DNA from: Phylloscopus collybita
Lineage: Eukaryota; Chordata; Aves; Passeriformes; Phylloscopidae
Length of the DNA stretch: 64,000 bases
NCBI GenBank assembly: GCA_027886175.1
Contig: JAJNNQ010000096.1
Location: forward strand, 744,001-808,000
Reading direction: 5' to 3'
Part shown: one piece after another, positions 13,581 through 27,700 of the stretch
How positions within the stretch are numbered: the stretch's first letter is position 1
Layout: every line of letters starts with the position of its first letter
Program-made: the position numbers and the translations under genes
The notes under the pieces: generated by a model
What the model saw: only the letters and a program-made list of their open reading frames with translations
Told to the model about the DNA's origin: nothing
Database searches by the model: none

Positions 13581-13737
13581 TCCTAGAAATCCTATTTAAT
13601 TCCATTTAATCACTGACTGTCACAGGGAAATGAGGAAGAAACTTGTCTATGATGGCCACAAACCCCAATGGCAGTGCTCTTTTTCATTAGTGAGCAGAAA
13701 TGTATCCAGCACGAGCCTCCCACGGCACAGTTTGCTC

Positions 13738-13743
13738 AATAAA
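13738..13743 (+). terminator. FAM83H: FAM83H polyadenylation signal
   Basis: AATAAA 158 bases after the stop codon, in a short 3' UTR. Confidence 0.7.
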
Positions 13744-13764
13744 GTCAGGTGGTATCAAACAACC

Positions 13765-15750
13765 TTATCACAGTATGTTCCAAATAAAACAATTAAAATG
13801 ACAACATGCTTAAAAAACAAGTCTCTGTTACTGTACAAAACTAAGTGATAGTCTCTGTTAAACCCAAGGAATATTTTCAGCCGACAAAACGATTCAAATT
13901 TCAGAAAAAAAAATAGAAAATTCAGTACTTGCGTTTGGGCCAGAAAAGATGAATACACACACAGATGTTAACTGGAAAAAATATTTAAAGCTCAGTGAAG
14001 TTTCTCAGGTGAAGTTACTCTTTTTCTGTATCTCACAATTGATGAGACACAGGAGGCACTTTTTTGAAGGTTTGCAAAAACAAAAAAAAATAGTTGTAAT
14101 CAACATCTTGGCCTAAGCTGTGGTTCTGATCTTCTCCAGCAGCCCAGCTTTTGTATTTACCAGTTCCTGAGCCTGCGGGGTCTGGTTTGCTTGTGGTTTG
14201 TTCCTTTGTGTGTAGGGAATTAATTTGCTTTAGGGGCTGAGCTGAAAGAAGCTGCTGAGGTGCTAGTGATGGAGAAGGGCTTGGTTTTAGGAGGTCTTCT
14301 CAGGTGAGTCTGAGTTTAAATATGCATCTGAAGTCCTGCCTTGGCCAAGTAGTGACTTCCTTGACAGTGTAACTGTAGTTCATGAGGTGACAGGTCTGGA
14401 GCAGCATGAGCAGTTGAGAGAGCTGAGGGGTAATAACAATCAATCATTACAGGCAGAGTAAAACCTCAGGGACAGAGACGAGAGTTTCAAGTTCATGAGG
14501 AAAATGTATCCAAAATCATCATTGAAACAGTTATATACAGTTTCCTGTAGTCCCACTGTAGACTGGCAACACCTTTATGATGTCTCAGCAACAGTATCAT
14601 GAAACTTTGCTTTCTGAAAGCAAAAACAATAAAAATGACCAAATATTAACTGAAGAAGACACAGCAAATGCTTCTTGAAAGACAAAGATTTTCTGCAGTG
14701 CAATATAAAGGATTTATTATGACAATATTACGCACTAGAGAAGCTGTTAAATATTGTAGAAGAACCCACTTGTATTTCAAATGCTTTTCTACTTGATTTT
14801 AACAAAACCAGACCATAATGAATTCTGTTAATCTAGCCTAGAACAGTCATAGAAATGAATGAAGGGCTGTTAGATTATCTGTGAAGTTAGGTCTTCATGG
14901 TCTTCAATGAACAGTTACCTGTTCTGCTCAAAAAAATACCCTCAAAAAATGTTTAGGCAGACTGCTGAAGAATCCTAGAATGGGTTGAAAGGCACCTTTT
15001 AAAGGTCACCCAGTCCCAACCCCAGCCTGCCATGGCAGGAGCACCTTCCACTATCCCAGGCTGCTCCAAGCCCTTTCCAGCCTGGCCCACACTTCAAGGA
15101 TGAGGCAGCCACAGCTTCTCTGGGCATCCTGTGCCAGGGCTTCATCCTCTCATAGGGAAGAATTTCTTCCCAATACCCCACTGAACCCTACCCTCTGTCA
15201 GTGGAAAGCCATTTCCCCTTGTCCTGGCACTCCAGGCCCATGGCCCAAGTGCCTCTCCAGCTCTCCTAGAGCCCCTACAAGGGGCTCAAAGGTCTTCCCA
15301 GAGCCCTCTTTCCTCCAGGCTGGACACCTCCAGTTCTCCCAGCCTATCTCCTAGCAGAGGCTCAAACCCTCAGAGTATTTTCTTGGCCTTGCACTTGGCC
15401 TTGTTGAACTGCAGGACGTTCCCCTGGACCCTGAATATGTCTAAAAACCACTCGAGTATCAGAATAATGCAGTTTTCTGTGATTTTTTGCAGTAATTCAA
15501 ACAAGGGGTATGAACTGACAGCATTCACTGTTCTCAGGGTGTGAGAGCAAACAGGCTGTGTCCTTGAATGCTGAGACTGGAAGGCAGAGGGGTTGGATTC
15601 CCCTTCTTAATAGCTTGCCCAGAGGAAAGGAGGACACTGCCCTAAGCATTGATTAAAGCATTTCCTCATATTTTGCTCTCTTCTGCTGCCCTTGCTTAGT
15701 CAGGGGCTGAGGGATGAGCTGTACTTCACCTGACTTGAACATCTCCACAG
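13765..15750. other. Convergent intergenic region between FAM83H and MAPK15
   Basis: Probably holds the MAPK15 3' UTR on the minus strand. An AATAAA on that strand lies at 14712-14717 and is a candidate poly(A) signal. Apart from a CR1 fragment I see no gene. Confidence 0.5.
14970..15440 (-). repeat. CR1 LINE fragment, antisense
   Basis: Starts with 'aatcctagaatgggttgaaa' and runs through to the 'ggccttgttgaactgcagga' part of the CR1 3' region, one of the longer copies here. Confidence 0.8.
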
Positions 15751-18700
15751 TCACTGCTCAGGGCTTTTGGAGGCCTTTGCTATTGGAAGACTCTGCAGTG
15801 CAGATTTACTGATGGTTCCATAGGCCTGGGAGTAGCTGCCCATGGATGCCCTTGGATCACCTGCAGCTCCCACGTTTGCAGTGATCTGGAACATCTTTTT
15901 ACTGGGCTTCAGGAGGGGACGGACATCTTTGCTGTGACACTGAGAGTTTCTGGGATTCTGTGTGAGAAAGAAAGCCAAGAAAAGTTAATAACCTGGAATC
16001 AGCTCTCTGGAATGCAAATAGGACACTATTTGCTGGCTTTGGTCAGCACTATCCTCTCAGGAAACAAACACAAACTCAGGGCATGTGTAGGCTGATCTTC
16101 TCCCTCTTCTGCTCTTCTTGTCACAGAAAGTTGGTCACAATTCCCTAAAGATTCTTCCAAATGCATTGGTCATGCATATACTTGCATGTTCAGCAAGCTC
16201 CACAATCCCTCTTGGGGATTGAATGGCTTCTCTTTCTCTCAAAACATTTTGGAAGGGATTCCAAATCAGAGGGGCTGAAAGATGGGTTGCAAGTGTGCTA
16301 CTGGACATGCTTGAAAGTTTCTGACAACCTGGGCTAGTGGAAGGTGTCCCTGACCATGGCAGAGGGGTAGAACAAGATGAGTTTTAGATCCTTTCCAACC
16401 CAAGCAGTCTGTGATTCTGTGAATCTTCCATACTCTTCCTCTGTCATAAGCTTCCTCTGATCACCTCTGCAGGTGCCAGCAGTCACCACGCAGCAGACAG
16501 CCAGCTCAGGAAGAAAAAAAGCAGGAGCAAAAGGTCATTAAAGAACCCAGTGAGGTGAGGACTTTTGCAATGAAGCATGGCCAAGATCAGGGAAGAGGGA
16601 GGAGCAGAGAGGACAGGACTGACATCCTCACAGCTCAGCAACCACAACCCAGTAGAACCACAGAAACACTGAGGTTGGAAAAGCCTCTGAGCCTCCTGAG
16701 TCCAACTGCTCCCCCAGCACTGCCAAGGCCACCACTAATCCATGTGCCCTCGTGCCATACCCATGTGGCTGTTAAGTCTGCCCAGGGATGGGGACTCCAC
16801 CACTGCCCTGAGGCAGTCTGTGCCAGGGCTGCACAGCCCTTTGCAGGTGGGTTTTTTCCAATATCCAACCCAAACCTCGTCTGGAACCACTTGAGGCCAT
16901 TTCTTCTCAACCTGTCACTTGTTTCCTGAGAGCAGATCCCGACCCCCACCTGGCTGCACCCTCCTGTCAGGGAGTTGCAAAGAGTGAGAAAGTCCTCCCT
17001 AAACCTCCTTTTATTCCACAGCTACTGCTGCTGCTCCAGACCCTCCCCCAGCTCTGTTCCCTCCTCTAGACACACTCCAGTTCCCTTTCTTCTTGTGAAA
17101 AGCCCAAACTTGCTCCCAGGATTGGAGGTCCCTCAGCAGTGTCTAGCATAGGGGACAGGTACTTCTCTGGGCATCTGGCCACACTGTGGCTGGTACAGCC
17201 AAGTGCCACTGGCCTCTTGCCCACCTGGGCACACCTGGGCTCATCTTCAGCTGCTGTCATCAGCACCAGCAGGTGACCTTTTCCAGTTTTCCAGCCACTC
17301 TGCCTGGAGCACTACAGGGACTTGCTGTGACCCAGGTTACCACAAGTAAGGGCTAGAAGTTAAGCTACTCACATTGTAAAGGTTCTGCACACTTGTAGGA
17401 GAGAGCCGAGTGTGTGGCCATGTGGTTTGTCTCCCTAGTTTCTCATTGTTGGAGATTCTGGACTGTTGAGGTGGTGCAGAACAGTTCCTGATCCCAGCAC
17501 CAGGATTTGCACTTCCTGCAGAAGGAAAAACATGAGAGAAAGTAGGAAAATCAGAAGAACACAGAATACATTGACTGAGGCAGGGACAGTCCCATACTCA
17601 ACACTCATTCAACAGTGTTTTGTTCTTCCCTCACAGACTTTCAGCCCTTCATTTTACCATGCAAATTCCCTTCATTTCTTTTACAGCACTCATTCTCTCC
17701 TCCCCACAACAACACCCCAAGGTGGGTTACACCCCGGTGTAGGAGGGTGGTACCTACTCTGCACAGTGGTGTGTGTGATGGGGTTGTATATCGTCACACT
17801 AATCTGTGATCTCTGACACACACTTCTGGCCAAATCCTTGCTCTGGCTGGGTCCTGTTGGCTGGATCCCAGCTGTGGCTCCAGTGTGCACATGTGAAGGG
17901 TTCAGAAGAGGGGGTGCTGGTTCTTGCTGGCCTTTTCTGGTGGGTACAGTCACTGAGCTGAAACCTGGGAGAAATGTGCTGGATTCAGACTGGTTCAGCT
18001 GAATGTTTTCTCTCCGCCCTTGCTCCTTTGGAAGGCTCTTGGATTTCTTTTCAAGGATCATCTGCAGAACAGAAAAGCTGGTTAGACTTAATACAGCAAT
18101 ACAGCAGAATAATAAAACAGCAAAACAAAGAGGAATACTTATAAATATCTACAGTTTACTTTACAGGGTAAGTGACAAGTATAATTTTGGAACTAAATGA
18201 TCTTTAAAGTACCTTTCAACCCAAACCATTCTGTGAATCTTTCTCAGACATCACGCTTCAGAGATTTTTCTTTGCCCTGTGGGAATCTGACATGTAAAGG
18301 TCTCTCAAAGATTACAACAGTATGGAACTGGCTGATCAAACACCAAGGTGTAACTGTGCCAGCAGGTACAGAAAGCCCAGGGGAACACAAAGACAAGACA
18401 ATGACAGAATTTGTTAAGTTGTGCAAGAATGGCAGGTTACCTGGAGGATAGGATTTGGGAAAAAAGGATGAAAGTACCTCATATAATTTATTTCTATATT
18501 CTGCCACAGACAGCTGGACATCATCACCCAAAGGAAGGATCACATCAAAATCCAAAGAGGGCTCCCTGGAAGGACAGTGGAATCTGAGGAAATGAAAGCA
18601 CATCATGTAATTTACTGACTGGAAACAGATTATTAAAATTTAAACAGGATTGTTAAACAATTGTGTAAATAGGGTTGGAGAAAATAAAGAATTAGCTTTG

Positions 18701-21700
18701 CCATTTTTTCTGTAATGCATTTGAAGAAAATTTGTGCCAAGAGTGGGTTTGTAATGACTCAGAAGACGTCAGGGGGAGCTGCATACCGGTGTCACTCTCA
18801 CCTGCTCACATAAGGATGCTGCAGAGCCTCCTCTGCTGTGAGCCGTTTGTCAGGGTTAAATACCAGAAGTTTCTTCAGCAGATCCAAGGCAGGCAGTGGA
18901 GTAGAGGATGGGAAAATCTCTTCAAATGCTATTCTCTGCCTAGAAGTCAGAAAAAAATGATGCAAACTCTCAGTGTCTAATTCCCAGTGAAGGCAGGAGT
19001 GACAGTTCCGGGATCACGTCAAGGTGACACCAGACACGAGTTCACTCACAAAGTGTGTCATAATCACTGAATCCTGGAATGGTTTGGCTGGGAATGGACC
19101 TTAAAGCTCATCACTTTCCAGCCCCATGATCCCACAAATCTAGCCCTGAGATTATAGAAACATACTTTTCAGTAATTTACAGAGATAAATTTAAAATAAA
19201 GTAACATTTTAAAATCTAGTTTTGCATTTTGAAATCCTGAATATAATTGTGAACATAATGAATAAGAGAGTATCTTGAAAAAAATCAGTTTTAAGCACCA
19301 AATCTTACTGATATCTTAAATAATTTTTATTTAAGGAGACAACTTGGAGCCCCTTCCAGTGCCTTAAAAGGCTCAAAGGCAGCTGGAGAGAGACTTTGGA
19401 CAAGGGCCTGGAGTGACTGCACAAGTGGGAAGGGTTTCCCACTGCCAGAGGGCAGAGTTAGATGGGGTACTGCAAAGAAATTATTGCTTGTGAGGGTACT
19501 GAGGGACTGGAATGATTTCCTGGAGAAGCTGTGGCTGCCCCATCCCTGGAAGGCCAGGTTGGATGGGACTTGGAGCAACCTGGTCTAGTGAAATGCGTCC
19601 CTGTCCATGTCAGGGGAGTGGAATGAGATGATCTTTATGGTCCCTTCCCACTCAAACTGTTCTGTGGTTCCATGACTCCATGGTCCTACATTAGATGATC
19701 TGAGACATAGGAACACCTCGAGCTTACCGGGAGCTCATGTGGTTAATAACTGAGGCCTTGTACTCTGACTGCAGAGCCAAAATATCTGCAATAATAAAAA
19801 GATACTGTTACTGCCAAGATGAGGATTATTTGATATTAACATAGGAAATTATCCTCATAAAACTCTGTCACAGATCTATGAAAGAGGGATGGAATATTTA
19901 CTTAGGGAATTTTCTAAGCTGATTTTTGAATTCCAATTTATTAATCATACACTTCATAAACTTGCACTGTCATAGTAACATGCAGAAGCACCACGATATC
20001 TGAATTACTTATTTTCCTCTAACGCTCCAGACAAAAATTTTAATTTCTTTGGAAAAGTGCCAGAACGAATGAGAGAGCTTCTTCCCTGACCCAGCCAGGC
20101 TGCTTTCTTCCACCCTTAATCCCTTCTTTTGATACCTTTCCCCGCAGCAGAGTCCTACCTTCTGGGGACGGAGCAGGGATGACCCTCAGGATCTGCTCTA
20201 TTTGATTCATTGTTGATGTTCCAGGAAAAAGAGGCTTTCCAAGCAGCATCTCTCCAAGAATACAGCCAATGCTCCACATGTCTACACCCTTAGTGTAACT
20301 ACAAACAGGAACAGAACAGAGGTAGGATTAAATGTAGCAAGTATTTTCCTGTACCTAGTATTCACATCACCTACATTGATTTATTTACTAGAAAGCATGC
20401 TTGGTGACTTTTCAAACATAAATGCTCACAGGTTTGAACCATAAATTGAGTAACATTTGGGAATCATGAGACTGCCAAGTATGAAACAGAAAGGAGATTT
20501 ATCCTACTCAAAGTCTAGTCTAAGAAACCATCAAAGAAAATATATTACAGGGAAATGCAGAAACAAGGTAATATATTAAAGGTAATGGCAGAACAAGGTA
20601 TTATATCCTTTTCATATGACCAAGAATGAAGATACACATTGTTCTTTGGAAACAATTGACCTTGGTCATAATGCATGTACAAAGTAGTCACAATTACTTA
20701 GGAATTACATTTTTAAACAAAGTAAATGCCAAACAATGGGTATAGGACATCATATAAACATAGGACAGGGATGTTTGCAAAAGAGCCACATTTAAAATTC
20801 AGGATACTACCCCACTTCTACTTATTTATTTTTCTGATTTTTCATACTTAATTAAAAAAAAAAAGGACTGAGCCCAACTAACAGGCAGCTGGTTTAACAT
20901 TTGATTAGGGAATATTTTGTGAAGATCTATCAAAAAACACTGTTTCAATTTGGAGAAGAGTACTTATGTTCTCAAGCAGATTTTGTAAAACTGTGGGTTT
21001 AAGAGAGAGGAAATAAGTCTGGTGGGAGAAAGGATGACAAACAGATGAGCTGCTCATGTATGTACATTGACACTAAGAACACAGGAAGAACATGTACACG
21101 TTCATAAGAGGTTTTATGTCACAGAAGTTTAATTGTATACTGAGAAAACAGACTGCTGACACGAGAGTGCATCTGGTGACACTGAACATTAAAAGACAGA
21201 AGACTTTCAGACAAAAAAATCTGCGAGTGTTGGAGAAGTGCCAGGCCCCCATCCCTTCACTCACCAGCGAGAGGCCAGCAGGATCTCGGGGGCTCGGTAC
21301 CAGCGCGTGGCCACGTACTCAGTGAGTGCAGGGCTGGGCTGGGCCTCGCTCAGCTGGCACAGGGAACGGGCCAGGCCAAAGTCACACAGCTTCACACAGC
21401 ACTGGGCATCCAGCAGGACATTGGAAGGCTGGATTGAACACAGCAGTGTTAATTGGCCTTTTACTCTCTGAATGGCAGATTATTATCAAGGTTCTTTTAC
21501 TAGTCTCATACTTGTATATTTCTTCATACTTTTCCTATGGAGACAGGCTGGGACAGCTGGGGGTATTCATCCTGGAGAAAAAGCTCCAGGGGAGATCTTA
21601 GAGCCCCTTTCGGTGCCTAAAGGGGTGCCAAGAGAGCCTGTGAGGGACTTTGAACACAGGCCTGGAGAGCACAAGCAGGAATGGCTTCCCACTGCCAGAT

Positions 21701-24700
21701 GGCAGGGTTAGATGGAATATTGGGAAGGAATGCTTCCCTGTGAGGGTGGTGAGGCCCTGGCACAGGTTGCCCAGAGAAGCTGTGGCTACCCCATCCCTGG
21801 AAGTGTCCAAGGCCAGGCTGGATGGGGCTTGGAGCAACCTGGGGTAGTGGACAGTGGCCCTGTCAATGGCAGGGGGTGGGAATGGACGGGCTTTGAAAGT
21901 CCCTTCCATGCCAAATCAATCTGTGATTTTATTTAGTGTTCAACAGAAAACTGAAATGAAGGATACAGACCGCGATCAAAACATACCTTCTGATCCCTGT
22001 GAATTACATTTCCTGAGTGGATGAATTTAGTTGCCTTCAGGAGTTGGTAGAGAATGTAACACTTGTGGATGTCTTTCAGCAAATTCCCCTTTTTAATCAC
22101 AGCATGTAAGTCTGTCTCTGTAATATATTTACAGTAATATATTTACATCAGTAAATATCTGTAGTATCATGAACATTCATGTATTTCACCACCACACCAC
22201 TATCAAAGTGATAACAAGGATAACTCCTAAGAGAGGGTGGGTTTAATGGCTGCTGCAATGCTGAATCTCACCCATGGACTCGAAGATGAGGTAGATGTCC
22301 TTGTCATTCTCTGCTTGGATAACATCGAGCAGCTTAATGATATTTGGATGTTCTCCAAATTCCTGCACAGGGTAGAGACCCAGCTGTCAAAATCATGTGT
22401 TTTGCTTGTGAATCATAAAAAGGGACAATAACCAATTTCAGTTTGTATTACTGTCTAGAACAAACATAAACATATTATTTCCTCCTTTACGCTTCTTCTG
22501 AAATAAACTTAAAAAAAGGATTTAAGTTTGTTCCATAGTAGGAAACCAGTCAGTTAATCAAAAAAATAACCTCTGTTGAATGAGACATTAGTTCTAACAC
22601 TCCCTCTATAGCATTTATAATAAAGTCCAGTCCCCTTTATGCACCTCACATTTCCAACTGAACCAAAGAATTATTGTGGCATGAAAATAGATCATCGTTG
22701 CCATCAGCATTCATAGTTAAAACCCAAACAATCAGAACATGATCTGAGGCTCAGACACTCACAGGCTGCACTGAGGAACTGACTGCAGGGAGATCAGATA
22801 GCTCACAGAGATACCTGAACACAGGTATCGCACTGCAGGTGTGGAGTCCATCCTCACATTTCTGCAGACTCACAATCCTCATGGGATCATTAACTTCATC
22901 CCCAGCTTTAACAGCTTTTATTTCCCACTTCAGTGCAGCTGGGGACACCGTAAACACTTCATAACACTACGACATTTTATAGCATGTAACATCTAGGAAA
23001 GTTCACAAAACAACAGATTCACCTGCAGCAACCTGTGAAAACACACTCCAACAAAGCAGATACACAGCCAGGCCACCACACACTGTGTTTTCATTCTGAG
23101 AACAGTCACAATACCCATTCAAATGATCTAAAGAAGGTTTTTACCCAAAAGGGGATATTGTTCTAGAGATGCAGCTAAATCTTGATAGTATTACTTGAGT
23201 ACTGTTTAAGAAGGAAAATTCCACTGTCTCACACTGCCTTGCCCTGGAACTGATAATAGAAAGTCATGAAAAATTTCAACCTGTACTAAAAATAACCACG
23301 TTACTTTGAAAAAAATCTTGTCAGGGCCAGTTCTATTAATCAAGAATAATAATGCTACTAACACACTTACCAAAATGACATTCTAAAATTGGCCTAAAAT
23401 ACACCTGTAGATCTACAACTGAACAGCAAAAACAAAATCTGCAAGCAACGACCAGAGCATCAGAGAATCATTCACATCCCAGATTCTACAGCCACTTCTC
23501 AATTAGAATAATTGAGATACATAAAACAATAACCTAGTCCATCAAATGACTTTGTGATAAACATCAAGATTGAACAAAGCAAGTATTATGCACAGACAAA
23601 TTAAGACAAACATGCAGTTATGAATAACAGAGTATTTTTCACATTTTTTTCCTTTCTGAGTCCTCAGTCTTGAACCTCAAAAAAAGGGTTTAAAATAGGA
23701 GGGGAAACTAAAATTCTTAAGTCTATTGAGCACCAGAAGTTATGGAAGTAGGTATGGTCTGAACAGCACATTCACTTCCCTCTCCCTGCCCTCCGTTGCC
23801 ACGTGACTCCTTTCCTTCAGAAGAAATATCCTTTTCCCCCTTGTTCCTCCTCCATCCATCCATTCCAGAAGTGCTGCACTTTCAGAGATGATCTAACTTA
23901 CAGGTAATTCACTTAGAAGGAGTTGTTTATATTTTTATCTTAAAGTTTGCAGCTTCTATTTCAGGCTTCAAGAATGACTAAAAAGTTTAAAAAAATCATC
24001 TCTTTCATACTTAAACTTGGCAGTCTTAGGAAATACCTCTTCTATGAGCCCTGCCTCACTTGTGTCCTTAGAAAAACACAAGTCATTACAACATTATTCC
24101 AAAATATTGATGTTTCTACATGGTAAATCTGAGGAGGAGTGGACAGATAACTGGAATGCCACTGTTAAGGTCAATTATATCAAAACAAGAGCAGTCTTAC
24201 ATTATTCCTTGCAGAACTTCCCTTTTTCTTTTAGTTCAATTATTTTAATTGATTAAATTGCTTACCGCATAATGGAGGAAAACAATTTTGGAGTGTAAAT
24301 CCCTCTCCCACCCCAGCCCCTCCTCCAATCATGGCAGTTAAAATGTAAGAAAAACAGTTTCTAACCACAAAGAAGCAAGAAGTGACAGAAGGTGATGATG
24401 TGGTTATGCTGCATCAGACACATTGCTAAAAACGGGGAAAGAGCAGGAAAGAGTAAAAAACGAGCCCAAATGGAGAGTGTTTCATTCAGGTGGGTTCACC
24501 CTGAAAGGCTCTTTTCCAGGATGGTGCAGAAAAGAAATTAAGGAGTTATCAACACTAATGAACATTAGTGCATTTTGGAAAACAATGGGAAAAACATACA
24601 TAAATATCAGAGATAATAAAAAATCAGAGAAGAGGGGGAACATAGATATTACCTGCAGGAACATAATCTCTCGAAATGTTCTCTAGAAATAAAGAAAAAA

Positions 24701-27700
24701 CAGTTTATTATCACCTCAAGAGAACAGCAGAACAGAGAGGCAGTTAAGTGACAGGGTTAAATCCACTCCTCTTTTGTACACGCCATGATACACAAAGCTT
24801 GATATTTATCACTTCTTTTTATCCCAATAGAGCTGCAGACTGTATTGTTACATGCATAATTATGATCTTTCAGAGACAAAAGCCCTGAGAATACCTATGG
24901 AATCCCACCACATCTCAGAACACATCAGGAAAATCATTTCTCACCTGAGCATCTGTTCTGTTCCTGAAAGCATCGAAAATCTTTTTAACAGCAACCGTTT
25001 CTCCAGTCTTACGGTCAATTGCCCTCCAGACGATGCCATAGGCCTGCAGAGAAACACAGCCAGGTGAGCAGTGTGCTGACACCTGCAGCTGGCACCTGCA
25101 CACAGCTCGGGCCTGCAGTGGAACCAGAATGTCTTCAGCGACGGACGGGAAGAAGAGGTGGTGGAAGCTACACAGAAGATGGACAGATTAGGCCAAGGAG
25201 CCACTCCACTCAGGAGACAAACTGAGGGAGTTGAGGCTGTTCAGCCTGGAGTAGAAAAGGCTGCAGGAAGATTTTAGAGCTCCTTCAAGTACCTGAAAGG
25301 GCTCCAAGAGAGCACCAGAAGGACTTTGGACAAGGGCCTGGGATGACAACACAAGTTGGAAGGGCTTCCCATTGCTAGAGGGCAGGGTTTAGATGGGATT
25401 TGGGAATAAATCCTTCCCTGGGAGGGTGGTGAGGCCCCAGCACTGGTTGCCCCAAGCAGCCGTGGCTGAAAAGGAACTGGTCAGTCCCACAGGGGTGCAG
25501 CATATGTAGTTTTGAAGTGTAGCCCAGAATTTCCTACTTTGGCCAGAACAGGTGGCCATGGAATCATACAAGAGCTGGGGCAAAGAGGAAGCTGCCCAGA
25601 GAAGCTGAGGCTGCCCCATCCCTGGAAGTGTCCACGGCCAGGCTGGATGGGGCTTGGAGCAACCTGGTCCAGTGTAAGGTGTCCATGCCCACAGCAGGGG
25701 GTGGGAATGAGCGGGCTTTTATGGTCTCTTCCAACCCAGACTGTTCTGTGGTTCCAGGACTCTGTATGGAGAGCAGCCCTGAGAAGGACTTGGGAGTGCT
25801 GGCTCACGAAAACCTGGAAATGAGCTGACAACATGCACTAGCAATCCAGACAGCCAACCAGTCCTGGGATGCATCCAAAGGAGGACAACCAGGGGATCAG
25901 GCCCAGCCAGTCCGAGATTGTGACAGGCAGGTCCTGCCTGACCAACCTGGTCTCCCTCTATGACAGTGTGACCTGGAAAGGCTGCATCAATGGGATGGGA
26001 TCGATGGGCTGAGGCTGATGGTCCAAGGGTCAACAAGGCCAAGGTCTTGCTCTTGGGTCACAACAACCCCATGACACATGCCAGGCTTGGGACAGAATGG
26101 CTGGAAAGCTGGAAAATGACCTGGCAGTGCTGGTGAGTGGCTGAACGTGAGCCCAGGTGTGCTCAGGTGGCAAGACACCAATGGCACCTGACTTTTACCA
26201 GCCATGGTGTGGCTGGCAGGTCAAGAGAGAGAATTCTTCCCCTGCACTTGACTCTGATGAGATCCCTCATGGAGCACTGCATCCAGCTTGGAGCTACTCA
26301 GTACAAGAAAGACACAGACCAGTTTGAGCAGGTGCAGAGAAGGGCCATGGAGCAGAGCTGGTGGCCTCTGCTCTGGAGCCAGGCTGAGACAACTGGGGGT
26401 GTTCAGTCTGGAGAAGAGATGGCTCCAAGGAGAACTTATTGTGGTTTTTCAAAACTGAAAGGGAGTCAGTAAGAAGGATGGAGAGAAACTTTTTACCGAA
26501 GTCTGTAGTGATAGCATCTCAGAATTGCTGAGGTTGGAAAATCCCTCCAAGACCACTGGGTCCAATCACTAACACTGTCAGGTCAGTACTGTCAGGTCCA
26601 ACACTAAACCTTTTTTTCTCAATTAAAAGCTGTGTTGTCTGTTAAGGGAACAGGAACTTCTACCTGAGTTTTCCCTATCCTGGATGACTGTGATACCTGC
26701 AAATGATGATTACTCAGTCTCACTTCTGGTAGAGAATCAGTGGGTTTTTTTATTTATTTTAGGCCATAGAGTTGAATCTTGACTTTCCGCAGTCTAGGAG
26801 CTGCTTTACCTTTGCACAAAGGGATCACATCCCACTCAGAAATGCCCATTTAATGTTTAAATACTTGTACAAAGCAAAAGAGCTGCAATGTATTATTCTA
26901 GTGGTTAAACACTCATGTAAGGACATCAAGGCAGCCTTTCCAGTAACACGTGTGGTCCTGGAGCATGGGATCATGACCTTTGCATCAGGCAGTACAAACA
27001 GTTGTACAAGTACCTCAGGTAAGCGCTACAGCACTACCCTGCTGGCAACTGGGAAACAGCCTCAGGTTGTGCCAGGGGATGTTTAGGTTGGATATTGGAA
27101 AAAACCCTTCTGCAAAGGGCTGTGCAGCCCTGACACAGACAGCCTCAGGGCAGGTGTGGAGTCCCCATCCCTAGGGGGACTTAACAGCCAGTGGGAATGG
27201 CACTAGGAGACATGGATTAGTGGTGGCCTCGGCATTGCTGGGGGAGCGGTTGGACTCCACAGGCTCAGAGGGCTTTTCCACCTCAATGATTCCTTGACTC
27301 TGTGAACATAATGAGGGAAATACTTAAATACTTGTACCAACGCAACTAAACGATAGCAAAGAGCTGCCAGAATAGAAAAGCAGATAACTCGGGAGGCTTT
27401 AGAGACTGTCTGGGGAGATGTATCTTAGAAATTACCATTGGCTGATGCATAAAAATACATTTTATGAAGAAGATATGACTTGATGCAGCATGATCTGAAG
27501 TGATGGGATTACAGTAAATGTAGAAGGATTTGGCAGGCACAGAGAGAATGTACTTTGAGACTCAGATCCATTTTATGTTTACTTTTGAGCTCTTACAGTC
27601 CCCCGGAGTTCCCCTGGGTCACCTGGAGCTCCCCACCAGGCTCTGAGCGACAGGCAGAGTTCCCACGGGCGCCTGAACTCCCAAACACGCCCTCAGCTCC

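Noticed and set aside
21987..22117. Gln in HRDQK of MAPK15 considered as a damaged catalytic loop
   Set aside because: The same Gln is present in human MAPK15; the catalytic Asp and Lys are intact.
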